Below the pieces are notes generated by a model, which worked only from the letters and a program-made list of their open reading frames with translations, searched no databases and was not told the origin of the DNA. The translations under genes were made by a program, and so were the position numbers. DNA of 64,000 bases, taken from NCBI RefSeq assembly GCF_013375935.1, contig NZ_CP056117.1:2666001-2730000 (forward strand), read 5' to 3'. This document shows, piece after piece, positions 21,583 to 30,808 of the stretch (its first letter is position 1; every line of letters starts with the position of its first letter). This stretch comes from Enterobacter cloacae. GTDB lineage: Bacteria > Pseudomonadota > Gammaproteobacteria > Enterobacterales > Enterobacteriaceae.

Positions 21583-23268
21583 ATGTACGAGTTTAATCTG
21601 GTGCTGCTGTTGCTTCAGCAGATGTGCGTGTTTCTTGTTATCGCGTGGCTGATGAGCAAAACGCGCCTGTTTATTCCGCTGATGCAGGTCACCGTGCGTT
21701 TACCGCACAAGCTGCTCTGCTACGTCACGTTCTCCATTTTCTGCATTATGGGCACCTATTTTGGCCTCCATATTGAAGATTCTATTGCCAATACGCGCGC
21801 CATCGGCGCGGTTATGGGCGGGCTGCTGGGCGGCCCGGTTGTGGGCGGTCTGGTAGGATTAACCGGCGGCCTGCATCGCTATTCAATGGGGGGCATGACG
21901 GCGCTGAGCTGCATGATTTCGACCATCGTCGAAGGATTACTTGGCGGTCTGGTTCACAGCTACATGATCAAACGTGGCCGCCCGGATAAAGTCTTTAGCC
22001 CGCTGACCGCCGGTGCCATTACCTTTGTGGCCGAAATGGCGCAAATGGCGATCATTTTGCTTATCGCGCGTCCGTTTGAAGACGCCCTGCACCTGGTGAG
22101 CAATATCGCCGCGCCGATGATGGTGACCAACACCGTGGGGGCGGCGCTGTTTATGCGCATTCTGCTCGACAAACGCGCCATGTTCGAAAAATACACCTCG
22201 GCATTTTCCGCCACCGCCCTGAAGGTGGCGGCCTCCACCGAAGGGATCCTGCGTCAGGGATTCAACGAAGAAAACAGCATGAAGGTGGCGCAGGTGCTTT
22301 ATAAAGAGCTGGATATCGGGGCCGTGGCGATTACCGATCGCGAGAAGCTGCTGGCGTTTACCGGTACCGGAGACGATCACCATCTTCCGGGCAAACCGAT
22401 CTCCTCGGCCTACACCCTGCGCGCGATTGAAACGGGCGAAGTGGTCTATGCCGACGGTAACGAGGTGCCGTACCGCTGCTCCCTGCATCCGCAGTGCAAG
22501 CTCGGTTCGACGCTGGTTATTCCCCTGCGGGGCGAAAACCAGCGGGTGATGGGCACCATTAAGCTTTACGAAGCCAAAAACCGGCTGTTCAGCTCCATCA
22601 ACCGCACCCTGGGAGAGGGTATAGCCCAGCTGCTTTCGGCGCAGATCCTTGCGGGGCAGTATGAGCGGCAAAAAGCGTTGCTGACGCAATCCGAAATTAA
22701 GCTCCTGCACGCCCAGGTGAACCCGCATTTCCTGTTTAACGCGCTCAATACGCTGAAGGCGGTGATCCGCCGCGACAGCGATCAGGCCGCGCAGCTGGTG
22801 CAGTTTCTGTCGACATTTTTCCGCAAAAACCTGAAGCGGCCTTCGGAGATTGTCACCCTTGCGGACGAGGTTGAGCACGTAAACGCCTATCTGCAAATCG
22901 AAAAAGCGCGCTTCCAGTCTCGTTTACAGGTGTCGTTATCCGTCCCGGACGAGCTGGCGTATCAGCATCTGCCCGCGTTTACCCTGCAACCGATCGTGGA
23001 AAACGCCATTAAGCACGGCACCTCGCAGCTGCTGGGCACCGGAGAGATTACGATTTCCGCTTCCCGTTTTAACCATCATCTGGTGCTGGATATTGAAGAT
23101 AACGCCGGGCTGTACGAGGCCTCCGCGTCAGGCGGTTTAGGCATGAGCCTGGTGGATAAACGCCTGCGCGCGCACTTTGGTGACGACTGCGGTATCACCG
23201 TCGCCTGTGAGCCAGACCGCTATACCCGAATTACCTTACGATTGCCGCTGGAGGAGAACGCATGTTAA
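21583..23268 (+). CDS. btsS: BtsS, pyruvate-sensing LytS-type histidine kinase
   Basis: Membrane sensor kinase of the BtsSR system, which senses extracellular pyruvate in E. coli. The order is a 5TM-LYT sensor domain (residues 1-190), a GAF domain (about 210-345), the His_kinase phosphoacceptor motif with His382 in [10 protein letters not shown], and an HATPase domain (N-box [10 protein letters not shown]-box [12 protein letters not shown]). Choosing the ATG at 21583 gives 561 residues, exactly the E. coli length. The frame is open upstream to 21412, but that part lacks homology. The stop overlaps btsR by 7 bp. Confidence 0.95.
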   Translation: MYEFNLVLLLLQQMCVFLVIAWLMSKTRLFIPLMQVTVRLPHKLLCYVTFSIFCIMGTYFGLHIEDSIANTRAIGAVMGGLLGGPVVGGLVGLTGGLHRYSMGGMTALSCMISTIVEGLLGGLVHSYMIKRGRPDKVFSPLTAGAITFVAEMAQMAIILLIARPFEDALHLVSNIAAPMMVTNTVGAALFMRILLDKRAMFEKYTSAFSATALKVAASTEGILRQGFNEENSMKVAQVLYKELDIGAVAITDREKLLAFTGTGDDHHLPGKPISSAYTLRAIETGEVVYADGNEVPYRCSLHPQCKLGSTLVIPLRGENQRVMGTIKLYEAKNRLFSSINRTLGEGIAQLLSAQILAGQYERQKALLTQSEIKLLHAQVNPHFLFNALNTLKAVIRRDSDQAAQLVQFLSTFFRKNLKRPSEIVTLADEVEHVNAYLQIEKARFQSRLQVSLSVPDELAYQHLPAFTLQPIVENAIKHGTSQLLGTGEITISASRFNHHLVLDIEDNAGLYEASASGGLGMSLVDKRLRAHFGDDCGITVACEPDRYTRITLRLPLEENAC

Positions 23269-23981
23269 GAGTGCTGATTGTTGACGATGAGCCGTTAGCA
23301 CGGGAAAACCTGCGGGTCCTGTTGCAGGAGCAGAGCGACATAGAGGTGGTGGGCGAGTGCGCGAACGCGATTGAGGGCATTGGCGCGGTGCACAAGCTGC
23401 GCCCGGACGTGCTGTTCCTCGATATTCAGATGCCGCGCATCAGCGGGCTGGAGATGGTCGGGATGCTCGATCCGGAGCATCGTCCCTATATCGTCTTTCT
23501 GACGGCGTTTGACGAATACGCCGTAAAGGCGTTTGAAGAGCACGCCTTTGACTATCTGCTGAAGCCCATCGAAGAGAAGCGGCTTGATAAGACCCTGTCC
23601 CGTTTGCGCCAGGAGCGGAGCGTGCAGGATGTGTCGCTGCTGCCGGAACACCAGCAGCCGCTGAAGTTCATCCCGTGTACCGGGCACAGCCGAATTTATC
23701 TCCTGCAAATGGATGACGTTGCCTTTGTCAGCAGCCGACTGAGCGGCGTTTACGTCACCAGCGCCGAAGGTAACGAGGGCTTTACCGAGCTGACGCTGCG
23801 CACGCTGGAGAGCCGCACGCCGCTGATCCGCTGCCATCGCCAGTATCTGGTGAACATGGCGCACCTGAAGGAGATCCGCCTTGAGGATAACGGCCAGGCC
23901 GAGCTGGTGCTGCGCGCCGGACAAACGGTGCCCGTCAGCCGTCGCTACCTGAAAAGTTTGAAAGAGGCGATTGGCCTGTAA
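23262..23981 (+). CDS. btsR: BtsR, LytTR-type response regulator
   Basis: Response regulator paired with BtsS; in E. coli it activates the pyruvate/H+ symporter gene btsT. The receiver domain (1-120) has Asp54 in LFLDIQMPR as phosphoacceptor, the acidic pair VDDE at 7-10 and Lys in [10 protein letters not shown] LytTR DNA-binding domain occupies about 140-239 ([30 protein letters not shown]). btsT is not in this window. Confidence 0.95.
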   Translation: MLRVLIVDDEPLARENLRVLLQEQSDIEVVGECANAIEGIGAVHKLRPDVLFLDIQMPRISGLEMVGMLDPEHRPYIVFLTAFDEYAVKAFEEHAFDYLLKPIEEKRLDKTLSRLRQERSVQDVSLLPEHQQPLKFIPCTGHSRIYLLQMDDVAFVSSRLSGVYVTSAEGNEGFTELTLRTLESRTPLIRCHRQYLVNMAHLKEIRLEDNGQAELVLRAGQTVPVSRRYLKSLKEAIGL

Positions 23982-24027
23982 AACTGGTACACTGCGCCCC
24001 ATTGCATCATCGACATTTGAAGGCTCT

Positions 24028-24498
24028 ATGCTAAGTAACGATATTCTTCGTAGCCTGCGCTACACCCTGAAAGCGAACAACAATGATATGGTGCGCATTC
24101 TTGCGCTTTCCGACATGGAGTCCACGTCCGCCGGGTTTGACACCTGGATGACCAAAGAAGACGAAGAGGGTTTCGTTCGCTGCCCGGATATTATCCTGTC
24201 GGGCTTTCTGAACGGGCTGATTTACGACAGGCGCGGCAAAGACGAGTCTGCGCCCGAGCTGGCGCTGGAGCGTCGGGTGAACAACAACACGGTGCTGAAA
24301 AAGCTGCGCATCGCGTTCTCCCTGAAAACGGACGATATTGTGGCGATTATGACGGAGCAAAAATACCGCGTATCCGTGCCGGAAGTCACCGCCATGATGC
24401 GCGCGCCTGACCACAAAAACTACCGCGAGTGCGGCGACCAGTTTCTGCGTAATTTCCTGCGCGGGCTGACCCACCGGGTGCATCACCCGAAGGCATAA
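24028..24498 (+). CDS. yehS: YehS, DUF1456 protein
   Basis: A 156-residue soluble protein with two DUF1456 repeats, each with the pattern LRYTLKANNNDMVRI / LRIAFSLKTDDIVAIM. It is the same length as E. coli YehS and conserved in place after btsSR. The function is unknown. The ATG at 24028 is chosen because the frame upstream overlaps btsR and lacks homology; AAGG precedes it. Confidence 0.92.
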   Translation: MLSNDILRSLRYTLKANNNDMVRILALSDMESTSAGFDTWMTKEDEEGFVRCPDIILSGFLNGLIYDRRGKDESAPELALERRVNNNTVLKKLRIAFSLKTDDIVAIMTEQKYRVSVPEVTAMMRAPDHKNYRECGDQFLRNFLRGLTHRVHHPKA

Positions 24499-24521
24499 AG
24501 GCGGTAGGGTGCGGCCTGATG

Positions 24522-24556
24522 CCCTCACCTCGACCCTCTCCCTTAGGGAGAGGGAG
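24522..24556. repeat. CCCTCTCCC palindrome element, copy 3
   Basis: Stem CCCTCTCCC / GGGAGAGGG (24534-24542, 24546-24554), loop TTA, with CCCTCAC on the left. It lies between yehS and metG. Confidence 0.75.
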
Positions 24557-24571
24557 AAAATAAAATGCCAT

Positions 24572-24603
24572 AAAAAAAGCCGGAGATTATCTCCGGCTTT
24601 TTT
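24572..24603. terminator. Bidirectional terminator between yehS and metG
   Basis: A 9-bp stem AGCCGGAGA / TCTCCGGCT with a 3-base loop is flanked by seven A on the left and seven T on the right. It can end transcription of both convergent genes. Confidence 0.93.
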
Positions 24604-24604
24604 G

Positions 24605-26638
24605 TTATTTCACCTGCTGACCCGGCTTCGCGCCTTCGTCAGGGCTTAACAGGAAAATATCTTTCCCGCCAGGGCCTGCGGCCATCACCATCCCCTCAGA
24701 GATGCCGAAGCGCATTTTGCGCGGCGCCAGGTTTGCCACCATCACGGTCTGGCGGCCAATCAGCACCTGCGGATCGGGATAGGCTGAGCGGATGCCGGAG
24801 AAGACGTTACGCTTCTCGCCGCCCAGATCCAGCGTCAGGCGCAGCAGCTTGTCAGACCCCTCCACGAACTCCGCGTTTTCAATCAGCGCCACGCGCAGAT
24901 CGACCTTCGCGAAATCGTCAAAGGTGATGGTTTCCTGAATCGGATCGTCAGCCAGCGGGCCGGTCACCGGGGCGGCAGCCGCTTTCACCTCTTCTTTAGA
25001 GGCTTCCACCAGCGCTTCAACCTGCTTCATTTCGATGCGGTTATACAGTGCCTTGAAGGTGTTCACCTTGTGGCCAAGCAGCGGCTGCGCCATTGCATCC
25101 CAGGTGAGTTCGGTGTTCAGGAACGCTTCCGCGCGGGCTGCAAGCTGCGGCAGCACCGGCTTCAGGTACGTCATCAGCACGCGGAACAGGTTAATGCCCA
25201 TGGAGCAGATAGCCTGCAGATCGGCATCGCGGCCTTCCTGTTTTGCCACTACCCACGGCGCCTGCTCGTCGACATAGCGGTTAGCCAGGTCGGCCAGGGC
25301 CATAATTTCACGCACCGCCTTACCGAACTCGCGCGCTTCCCAGGCTTCGCCAATAGTCCCGGCGGCGTCGGTGAAGGTTTTGTACAGCGCAGGGTCAGCC
25401 AGTTCAGCCGCCATCACGCCGTCAAAACGCTTGGCGATAAAGCCCGCGTTACGGGAAGCCAGGTTCACCACCTTGTTGACGATATCCGCGTTCACGCGCT
25501 GCACGAAATCTTCGAGGTTCAGGTCGATGTCGTCGATGCGGGATGAGAGCTTCGCCGTGTAGTAGTAGCGCAGGCTGTCCGCGTCGAAGTGGTTCAGCCA
25601 GGTGCTGGCCTTGATGAACGTCCCGCGAGATTTGGACATCTTCGCGCCGTTCACCGTCACGTAGCCGTGCACGAACAGGTTGGTTGGCTTGCGGAAGTTG
25701 CTGCCTTCCAGCATGGCCGGCCAGAACAGGCTGTGGAAGTAAACGATGTCTTTACCGATGAAGTGATACAGCTCGGCGGTGGAATCTTTCTTCCAGTATT
25801 CGTCGAAGCTGACGCTGTCGCCGCGCTTGTCGCACAGGTTCTTGAAGGAGCCCATGTAGCCAATTGGCGCATCCAGCCAGACGTAGAAATATTTGCCCGG
25901 CGCGTTCGGGATTTCGAAGCCGAAGTAGGGCGCATCGCGGGAGATATCCCACTGCTGCAGACCGGATTCGAACCACTCCTGCATTTTGTTCGCCACCTGC
26001 TCCTGCAGGGCGCCGCTGCGCGTCCACGCCTGAAGCATTTCGCTGAACGACGGCAGGTCGAAGAAGAAGTGCTCGGAATCACGCATGACAGGCGTCGCGC
26101 CAGAGACGACGGATTTCGGCTCGATAAGCTCGGTCGGGCTGTAGGTTGCGCCGCAGACTTCGCAGTTATCGCCGTACTGGTCCGGAGATTTACATTTCGG
26201 ACAGGTGCCTTTCACGAAACGGTCCGGCAGGAACATGCCTTTTTCCGGATCGTACAGCTGAGAAATGGTGCGGTTTTTAATAAAACCGTTCTCTTTCAGA
26301 CGGGTGTAGATCAGCTCCGACAGCTCGCGGTTTTCGTCGCTGTGCGTGGAGTGATAGTTGTCGTAGCTGATGTCAAAGCCAGCAAAATCGGTCTGATGCT
26401 CCTGACTCATTTCGGCAATCATCTGTTCCGGGGAGATGCCCAGCTGCTGTGCTTTCAGCATGATCGGCGTACCGTGGGCATCGTCCGCGCAGATGAAGTT
26501 AACCTCGTGGCCGCGCATTCGCTGGTAACGGACCCAGACATCAGCCTGGATATGCTCCAGCATGTGGCCGAGGTGGATTGAGCCGTTGGCGTACGGCAGG
26601 GCGCACGTTACCAGAATTTTTTTCGCGACTTGAGTCAT
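24605..26638 (-). CDS. metG: Methionyl-tRNA synthetase MetG
   Basis: Charges tRNA-Met and initiator tRNA with methionine. Class I catalytic features are HLGH at residues 22-25 (HIGH motif) and KMSKS near 333. The zinc knuckle is [20 protein letters not shown]-terminal EMAP/tRBD-like dimerisation domain begins near 575 ([18 protein letters not shown]). The ATG at 26638 gives 677 residues, equal to E. coli MetG; an ATG three codons earlier is also possible. The gene is divergent from apbC, as in E. coli. Confidence 0.97.
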   Translation of the reverse strand: MTQVAKKILVTCALPYANGSIHLGHMLEHIQADVWVRYQRMRGHEVNFICADDAHGTPIMLKAQQLGISPEQMIAEMSQEHQTDFAGFDISYDNYHSTHSDENRELSELIYTRLKENGFIKNRTISQLYDPEKGMFLPDRFVKGTCPKCKSPDQYGDNCEVCGATYSPTELIEPKSVVSGATPVMRDSEHFFFDLPSFSEMLQAWTRSGALQEQVANKMQEWFESGLQQWDISRDAPYFGFEIPNAPGKYFYVWLDAPIGYMGSFKNLCDKRGDSVSFDEYWKKDSTAELYHFIGKDIVYFHSLFWPAMLEGSNFRKPTNLFVHGYVTVNGAKMSKSRGTFIKASTWLNHFDADSLRYYYTAKLSSRIDDIDLNLEDFVQRVNADIVNKVVNLASRNAGFIAKRFDGVMAAELADPALYKTFTDAAGTIGEAWEAREFGKAVREIMALADLANRYVDEQAPWVVAKQEGRDADLQAICSMGINLFRVLMTYLKPVLPQLAARAEAFLNTELTWDAMAQPLLGHKVNTFKALYNRIEMKQVEALVEASKEEVKAAAAPVTGPLADDPIQETITFDDFAKVDLRVALIENAEFVEGSDKLLRLTLDLGGEKRNVFSGIRSAYPDPQVLIGRQTVMVANLAPRKMRFGISEGMVMAAGPGGKDIFLLSPDEGAKPGQQVK

Positions 26639-26775
26639 AGTGGGCATTACTTCTTTTAACTGTGAAAAGGGTTTTCGATATTACCAAAAGGGGCATTATT
26701 AAGTAAGCACAAACCGCGCCCTTTCAGGTAAACTTGTTTGTCTAAGGTCTTATTCACAAGAACAAAGGAGTCGGG

Positions 26776-27885
26776 ATGAGTTCTCAGTCCCAGGCCAAAT
26801 CACCGGAAGCCTTACGAGCAATGGTCGCCGGAACGCTGGCTAATTTTCAGCACCCAACCCTGAAGCACAATCTCACCACGCTAAAAGCGCTGCACCATGT
26901 CGCGTGGCTGGACGATACGCTGCACATTGAACTGCAAATGCCGTTCGTCTGGACCAGCGCCTTTGACGCGCTGAAAGAGCAGACTAGCTCCGAGCTGCTG
27001 CGCATTACCGGGGCAAAAGCGATTGACTGGAAGCTGAGCCACAGCATCGCCACGCTCAAGCGCGTGAAAAATCAGCCGGGCGTTAACGGCGTGAAGAACA
27101 TCATCGCCGTCAGCTCAGGCAAGGGCGGGGTGGGTAAATCGTCTACCGCCGTTAACCTGGCCCTCGCGCTGGCGGCTGAAGGGGCGAAAGTCGGCATTCT
27201 GGATGCGGATATCTACGGCCCCTCCATTCCGAACATGCTCGGCGCGGAAAACCAGCGTCCGACTTCCCCGGACGGGACCCACATGGCGCCGATTATGGCG
27301 CACGGCCTGGCGACCAACTCAATTGGTTACCTGGTGACGGACGATAACGCAATGGTCTGGCGTGGCCCGATGGCCAGCAAAGCGCTGCTGCAAATGTTGC
27401 AGGAGACCATGTGGCCGGATCTGGATTATCTGGTGCTGGATATGCCGCCGGGTACCGGTGATATTCAGCTGACGCTGGCGCAGAACATTCCGGTAACCGG
27501 GGCCGTTGTGGTGACCACCCCGCAGGATATCGCGCTGATCGACGCCAAAAAAGGCATCGTGATGTTCGAGAAGGTGGAGGTGCCGGTGCTGGGCATCGTC
27601 GAGAATATGAGCATGCACATTTGCAGCAACTGCGGCCACCATGAGCCAATCTTTGGTACCGGTGGTGCGGAGAAGCTGGCGGCGCAGTATCACACTCAGC
27701 TGCTTGGGCAGATGCCGCTGCACATCACGCTGCGTGAAGATCTCGATAGCGGGAAACCGACGGTCGTCAGCCGTCCGGACAGCGAATTTGCGGAGATCTA
27801 TCGTCAGCTGGCAGGGCGCGTTGCGGCGCAGCTGTACTGGCAGGGCGAGGTAATTCCAGGTGAAATCGCGTTCCGCGCGGTGTAG
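26776..27885 (+). CDS. apbC: Iron-sulfur cluster carrier protein ApbC (Mrp)
   Basis: A P-loop ATPase that binds and transfers [4Fe-4S] clusters in the cytoplasm. A DUF59-like N-terminal domain (about 10-95) precedes the ParA-type deviant Walker A GKGGVGKS at 115-122. The cluster ligands are the CxxC pair Cys283/Cys286 (HICSNCGHH). The 369-residue length matches E. coli Mrp. AAGGAG lies about seven bases before the ATG. Confidence 0.96.
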   Translation: MSSQSQAKSPEALRAMVAGTLANFQHPTLKHNLTTLKALHHVAWLDDTLHIELQMPFVWTSAFDALKEQTSSELLRITGAKAIDWKLSHSIATLKRVKNQPGVNGVKNIIAVSSGKGGVGKSSTAVNLALALAAEGAKVGILDADIYGPSIPNMLGAENQRPTSPDGTHMAPIMAHGLATNSIGYLVTDDNAMVWRGPMASKALLQMLQETMWPDLDYLVLDMPPGTGDIQLTLAQNIPVTGAVVVTTPQDIALIDAKKGIVMFEKVEVPVLGIVENMSMHICSNCGHHEPIFGTGGAEKLAAQYHTQLLGQMPLHITLREDLDSGKPTVVSRPDSEFAEIYRQLAGRVAAQLYWQGEVIPGEIAFRAV

Positions 27886-27901
27886 CGTTTCTGCGCGTTA
27901 G

Positions 27902-27935
27902 TGCCGGGGGGGGCGGCTTCGCCTTACCCGGCCTG
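27902..27935. repeat. REP-like GC-rich palindrome
   Basis: A GCCGGG... / ...CCCGGC imperfect inverted repeat around GCTTCGCC, typical of enterobacterial REP units. It includes a run of G and lies between the convergent apbC and GNAT genes. Confidence 0.55.
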
Positions 27936-27975
27936 TTGAGTTTTTACGTCAGTTAAGCGTAACCCCCACCCGACG

Positions 27976-28401
27976 CTAGCCCAGCCGATAGTGCATCAGG
28001 TAATACTCGCCTTCCGGTGAATCCCCTGATGCTTCAATGTGCCAGCCGTGGCGCTGGTAAAAGGCAACCGCCCGTTCATTCTTCACCAGGCACTTCAGGG
28101 CGCCGGTGCTGGTAAACGACTTCTGTACCTGTTCAAGCAACAGGCGTCCAACCCCCATGCCCTGATGCTGCGGATCGACAAACAGGTTGTGCAGAAAGTT
28201 ATCGTTTTCATGGACGGAGGCAAAACCCACGCGGTGGCCGTCGTGAATCGCAACCCAGATCTGCTCGTCGCGCGTTGCGGCGTCGAAGTCCTCAAGCTGC
28301 CATTCCGCGCTGTCCAGCCACGGCCAGGCCTCGCGTCGCGCATGCAGGTAGAGCGTGCGCAGGAACGGCCTGTCGTCCTCCTGCCAGGGCCGGATCAGCA
28401 T
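27976..28401 (-). CDS. GNAT-family N-acetyltransferase
   Basis: A predicted 141-residue acetyl-CoA-dependent acetyltransferase. The GNAT core is clear: IWVAIHDGHRVGFASV, NLFVDPQHQGMGVGRLLLEQ (Q/RxxGxG/A acetyl-CoA loop) and LVKNERAVAFYQRHGW. The substrate is unknown. I set the start at the ATG at 28401, four bases after the rcnB stop on the same strand, because upstream sequence codes for the RcnB C-terminus in another frame. There is no clear Shine-Dalgarno, so translation may be coupled to rcnB. Confidence 0.85.
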   Translation of the reverse strand: MLIRPWQEDDRPFLRTLYLHARREAWPWLDSAEWQLEDFDAATRDEQIWVAIHDGHRVGFASVHENDNFLHNLFVDPQHQGMGVGRLLLEQVQKSFTSTGALKCLVKNERAVAFYQRHGWHIEASGDSPEGEYYLMHYRLG

Positions 28402-28405
28402 CGTA

Positions 28406-28738
28406 TCAGCGGTGATAGAAGATATCTCCGTTATAGGCTTTGTAGATTTTGCCATCGGCATCACCGATCAGAACGTAATTCTCGCCCATGTAGGTCCAGT
28501 GCGTGCCGGCATCCGGCGCAGGAAGGTTGCGCAGCTGATACTGTTTGATGGTGTACTCGGGCGTCTGATACTGCGCAGGCGCCGTGTCGCCAATTTTGAA
28601 CTTTGTAAAATCGGCAATGAACTCTTGTTCTTCATAAGCTTTGATGCCCGAAGGGGACGTCGACGCTTGCGGCGCAGAGTTCGCTACTCCCGCCAGTGAC
28701 AGTAAAACGCCCAGAAGCAGCAGTTTACGCTTAGCCAT
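28406..28738 (-). CDS. rcnB: RcnB-family periplasmic protein
   Basis: A 110-residue secreted protein with a Sec signal peptide (cleavage around VANSA) and the RcnB domain, including QLRNLPAPDAGTHWTYMG and the C-terminal IFYHR. E. coli RcnB (112 residues) is a periplasmic protein needed for normal nickel/cobalt homeostasis with the RcnA exporter. Neither rcnA nor rcnR is next to it here. GGAGA precedes the ATG at 28738. The GNAT gene follows with a 4-bp gap. Confidence 0.88.
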   Translation of the reverse strand: MAKRKLLLLGVLLSLAGVANSAPQASTSPSGIKAYEEQEFIADFTKFKIGDTAPAQYQTPEYTIKQYQLRNLPAPDAGTHWTYMGENYVLIGDADGKIYKAYNGDIFYHR

Positions 28739-28992
28739 TTTTTCTCCAGTCATATCGTTACTGATACTTTTGCGTGCAGATCCGGAAACGGAGGGCAGGC
28801 AGTTCATTTTAAGTATCATCATCAGGATGAGTTTGAAAAAAATGTAACAAAAGTGAAGGGATTTGTGTAGTCAAAACGGCCATAAAGTATTTTAGCTATG
28901 AATTAATGCCAAGTTTAATAGATATAATAATTATTGTTTTATTAATTAATTCTGAAAAGACATTTTCAGAGCCAATTTACAAGGATACAGGC

Positions 28993-29034
28993 ATGCATTC
29001 AACGAATAGAACATTTAAGATTGTCCGAAACTAA
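28993..29034 (+). CDS. Possible 13-residue leader peptide upstream of gfcE
   Basis: ATG at 28993 follows AAGGA with a 7-base gap, and the frame (MHSTNRTFKIVRN) ends at TAA 29032-29034, about 185 bp before gfcE. The ribosome-binding site is better than that of gfcE itself. It could be a translated leader that tunes the operon, or chance. No homolog is known to me. Confidence 0.3.
   Translation: MHSTNRTFKIVRN
29016..29029. promoter_or_regulatory. Candidate RcsAB box
   Basis: TAAGATTGTCCGAA matches the Klebsiella galF-type RcsAB box TAAGATTATTCTCA at about 10 of 14 positions, including the TAAGATT half. RcsAB control of capsule-export genes is known in the family. The right half is weak, so this is a candidate only. 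Confidence 0.3.
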
Positions 29035-29219
29035 ACCTCCGCGATCAAGATTCAGTAATTATCCGGCTGACAAAGGCTTAATGCAGGGCTAGCGGCCAGC
29101 TTTTTAATTGATACTGGCTGCATTCGTTAATGCGTTGACTAACAGGAGCTTGTTCTTAAAGGAAGTTTTAGGTTTTTACCAGACTTATGATAATCACTAC
29201 TATAAAACAATTTTAATAA

Positions 29220-30359
29220 ATGAAAAATACAACGGCATTTTCAATTCTGCTTTTCACTATTATCCCGCTCGCGGGCTGCGTATTTTCTCCCGGTCAGCAT
29301 CTCGACCCTGGGGGAAAGCAGGTCATTGCCACAGAAGATGCAAACTATCAGCGTGAGAAACGGGTGGACGTTTATCCCCTCACGCCTTCGCTAATTGAAA
29401 AACTGCGGCCTCCGGTCTCAAAATCTCAGGCAAATCCTAATCTGGATAACGAAGTCAAAAACTGGGAATACCGTATCGGAACCGGCGATATTTTAACCGT
29501 TACCGTCTGGGATCACCCTGAGCTGACTACCCCGGCGGGCCAGTATCGTAGCGCAAGCGACACCGGTAACTGGGTCAACGCTGACGGCACGCTTTTCTAT
29601 CCGTACGTTGGCAAACTGCATGTGGCAGGCAAAACGGTCTCTCAGGTACGCGAAGAGATCACCGCCCGGCTGGACAACGTCATTCAAAGCCCGCAGGTGG
29701 ACGTCAGCGTCGCCTCCTTCCGCTCGCAAAAAGCCTACGTCACGGGTGAAGTGATGAAGTCGGGCCAGCAGGCTATCACGAATATTCCGCTGACGGTCAT
29801 GGATGCCGTCAATGCTGCCGGGGGTCTCTCTGCTGACGCGGACTGGCGTAACGTGGTGCTCACCCATAACGGCAAGGATACGCGCCTCTCTCTGTATGCG
29901 CTGATGCAGTGTGGCGATCTCACCCAAAATAAGCTGCTCTATCCGGGCGATATTCTGTTTGTTCCCCGTAACGACGCGCTGAAGGTGTTCGTCATGGGTG
30001 AGGTTATTAAACAAAGTACGCTGAAAATGGATCGCAGCGGCATGACCCTCGCCGAAGCGCTGGGTAACGCGGGCGGTCTGAACCAGAATATGGCGGATGC
30101 CACCGGCATTTTCGTCATACGTTCGGTGCCGAAAAAGGATCGCGCCGACAAACTCGCCACGGTCTATCAGCTGGATGCCAAAGACGCTTCAGCCATGGTG
30201 TTAGGCACCGAATTTCAGCTTGAGCCCTACGACATTGTCTATGTGACCACCGCGCCGCTGTCCCGCTGGAATCGCGTGATTACGCAGCTTGTGCCGACCA
30301 TCAGCGGCGTGCATGACATTACCGAGACGGTGCGTTACATCAGATCGTGGCCGCAATAA
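29220..30359 (+). CDS. gfcE: GfcE/Wza-type outer-membrane polysaccharide export lipoprotein
   Basis: An octameric outer-membrane export channel of the Wza family. The lipoprotein signal [20 protein letters not shown] ends at lipobox Cys20. Then follow a Poly_export domain (about 80-165, [19 protein letters not shown]), two SLBB domains ([16 protein letters not shown] and [16 protein letters not shown]) and a C-terminal amphipathic helix that lines the outer-membrane pore. The 379 residues equal the usual Wza/GfcE length. The stop overlaps etp (TAATG). It heads the gfcE-etp-etk unit; the next two genes look more like Etp/Etk than Wzb/Wzc, so I prefer the gfcE name. The ATG has no strong ribosome-binding site. 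Confidence 0.9.
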   Translation: MKNTTAFSILLFTIIPLAGCVFSPGQHLDPGGKQVIATEDANYQREKRVDVYPLTPSLIEKLRPPVSKSQANPNLDNEVKNWEYRIGTGDILTVTVWDHPELTTPAGQYRSASDTGNWVNADGTLFYPYVGKLHVAGKTVSQVREEITARLDNVIQSPQVDVSVASFRSQKAYVTGEVMKSGQQAITNIPLTVMDAVNAAGGLSADADWRNVVLTHNGKDTRLSLYALMQCGDLTQNKLLYPGDILFVPRNDALKVFVMGEVIKQSTLKMDRSGMTLAEALGNAGGLNQNMADATGIFVIRSVPKKDRADKLATVYQLDAKDASAMVLGTEFQLEPYDIVYVTTAPLSRWNRVITQLVPTISGVHDITETVRYIRSWPQ

Positions 30360-30808
30360 TGTTTGATTCCATCTTAGTGGTCTGCACCGGCAATATTTGT
30401 CGCTCGCCGATTGGCGAGCGGCTGTTGCGTCAGTTGCTACCGGGAAAACGGATAACCTCGGCAGGTATCTATGGGCTGGAGGGCAGTCCGGCGGATGTCA
30501 GCGCTCAGGACGTGGCAAGGCGACATGGGATCTCACTTGAGGGACATCGCGCGCGCAAACTGACCCCGCAGATCATGTGGGAATCGGATCTGATTCTGGT
30601 GATGGAACCTGCTCATCTTCGCTTTATCTCTGACATGGCCCCGGAAATTCGCGGCAAATCGCTGCTTTTTGGGCAATGGTTGGGGCCGCAGGACATCCCC
30701 GATCCCTATTGTAAAAGTCGTGAAGCATTCGATTATGTTTTCGGTCTGCTGGGCAAAGCCAGTCAGGAATGGGCTCATCGTTTGAGTCAACAAGGAATGA
30801 AGCGTTAA
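30359..30808 (+). CDS. etp: Etp, low-molecular-weight protein tyrosine phosphatase
   Basis: A cytoplasmic phosphatase that dephosphorylates the partner kinase Etk. The catalytic P-loop CTGNICRS begins at Cys9 with Arg15, and the general acid lies in DIPDPYCKS. The 149-residue length is typical. The ATG overlaps the gfcE stop as TAATG and its own stop overlaps the etk ATG in the same way, so the three genes are coupled. Sequence patterns (IGERLLR, GKSLLFGQWL, SQEWAHRLS) match Etp. Confidence 0.92.
   Translation: MFDSILVVCTGNICRSPIGERLLRQLLPGKRITSAGIYGLEGSPADVSAQDVARRHGISLEGHRARKLTPQIMWESDLILVMEPAHLRFISDMAPEIRGKSLLFGQWLGPQDIPDPYCKSREAFDYVFGLLGKASQEWAHRLSQQGMKR

Larger units (their letters stand above)
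28739..29219. other. AT-rich intergenic leader upstream of gfcE
   Basis: A 481-bp gap with much lower GC content than its neighbours. It contains a TATAAT at 28923-28928 without a good -35, a short reading frame with a good ribosome-binding site (28993-29034) and a degenerate RcsAB-like box (29016-29029). A long leader of this kind is usual ahead of polysaccharide-export operons. I found no convincing JUMPstart/ops element (GGCGGTAGC) and no tRNA. Confidence 0.6.

Noticed and set aside
27905..27912. Run of G as a possible phase-variable tract
   Set aside because: It lies in an intergenic REP-like palindrome after two stop codons and does not affect a reading frame.
29040..29110. JUMPstart/ops-like element before gfcE (CAGGGCTAGCGG)
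   Set aside because: It lacks the GGCGGTAGC ops core and the 39-bp consensus; similarity is limited to a few bases.
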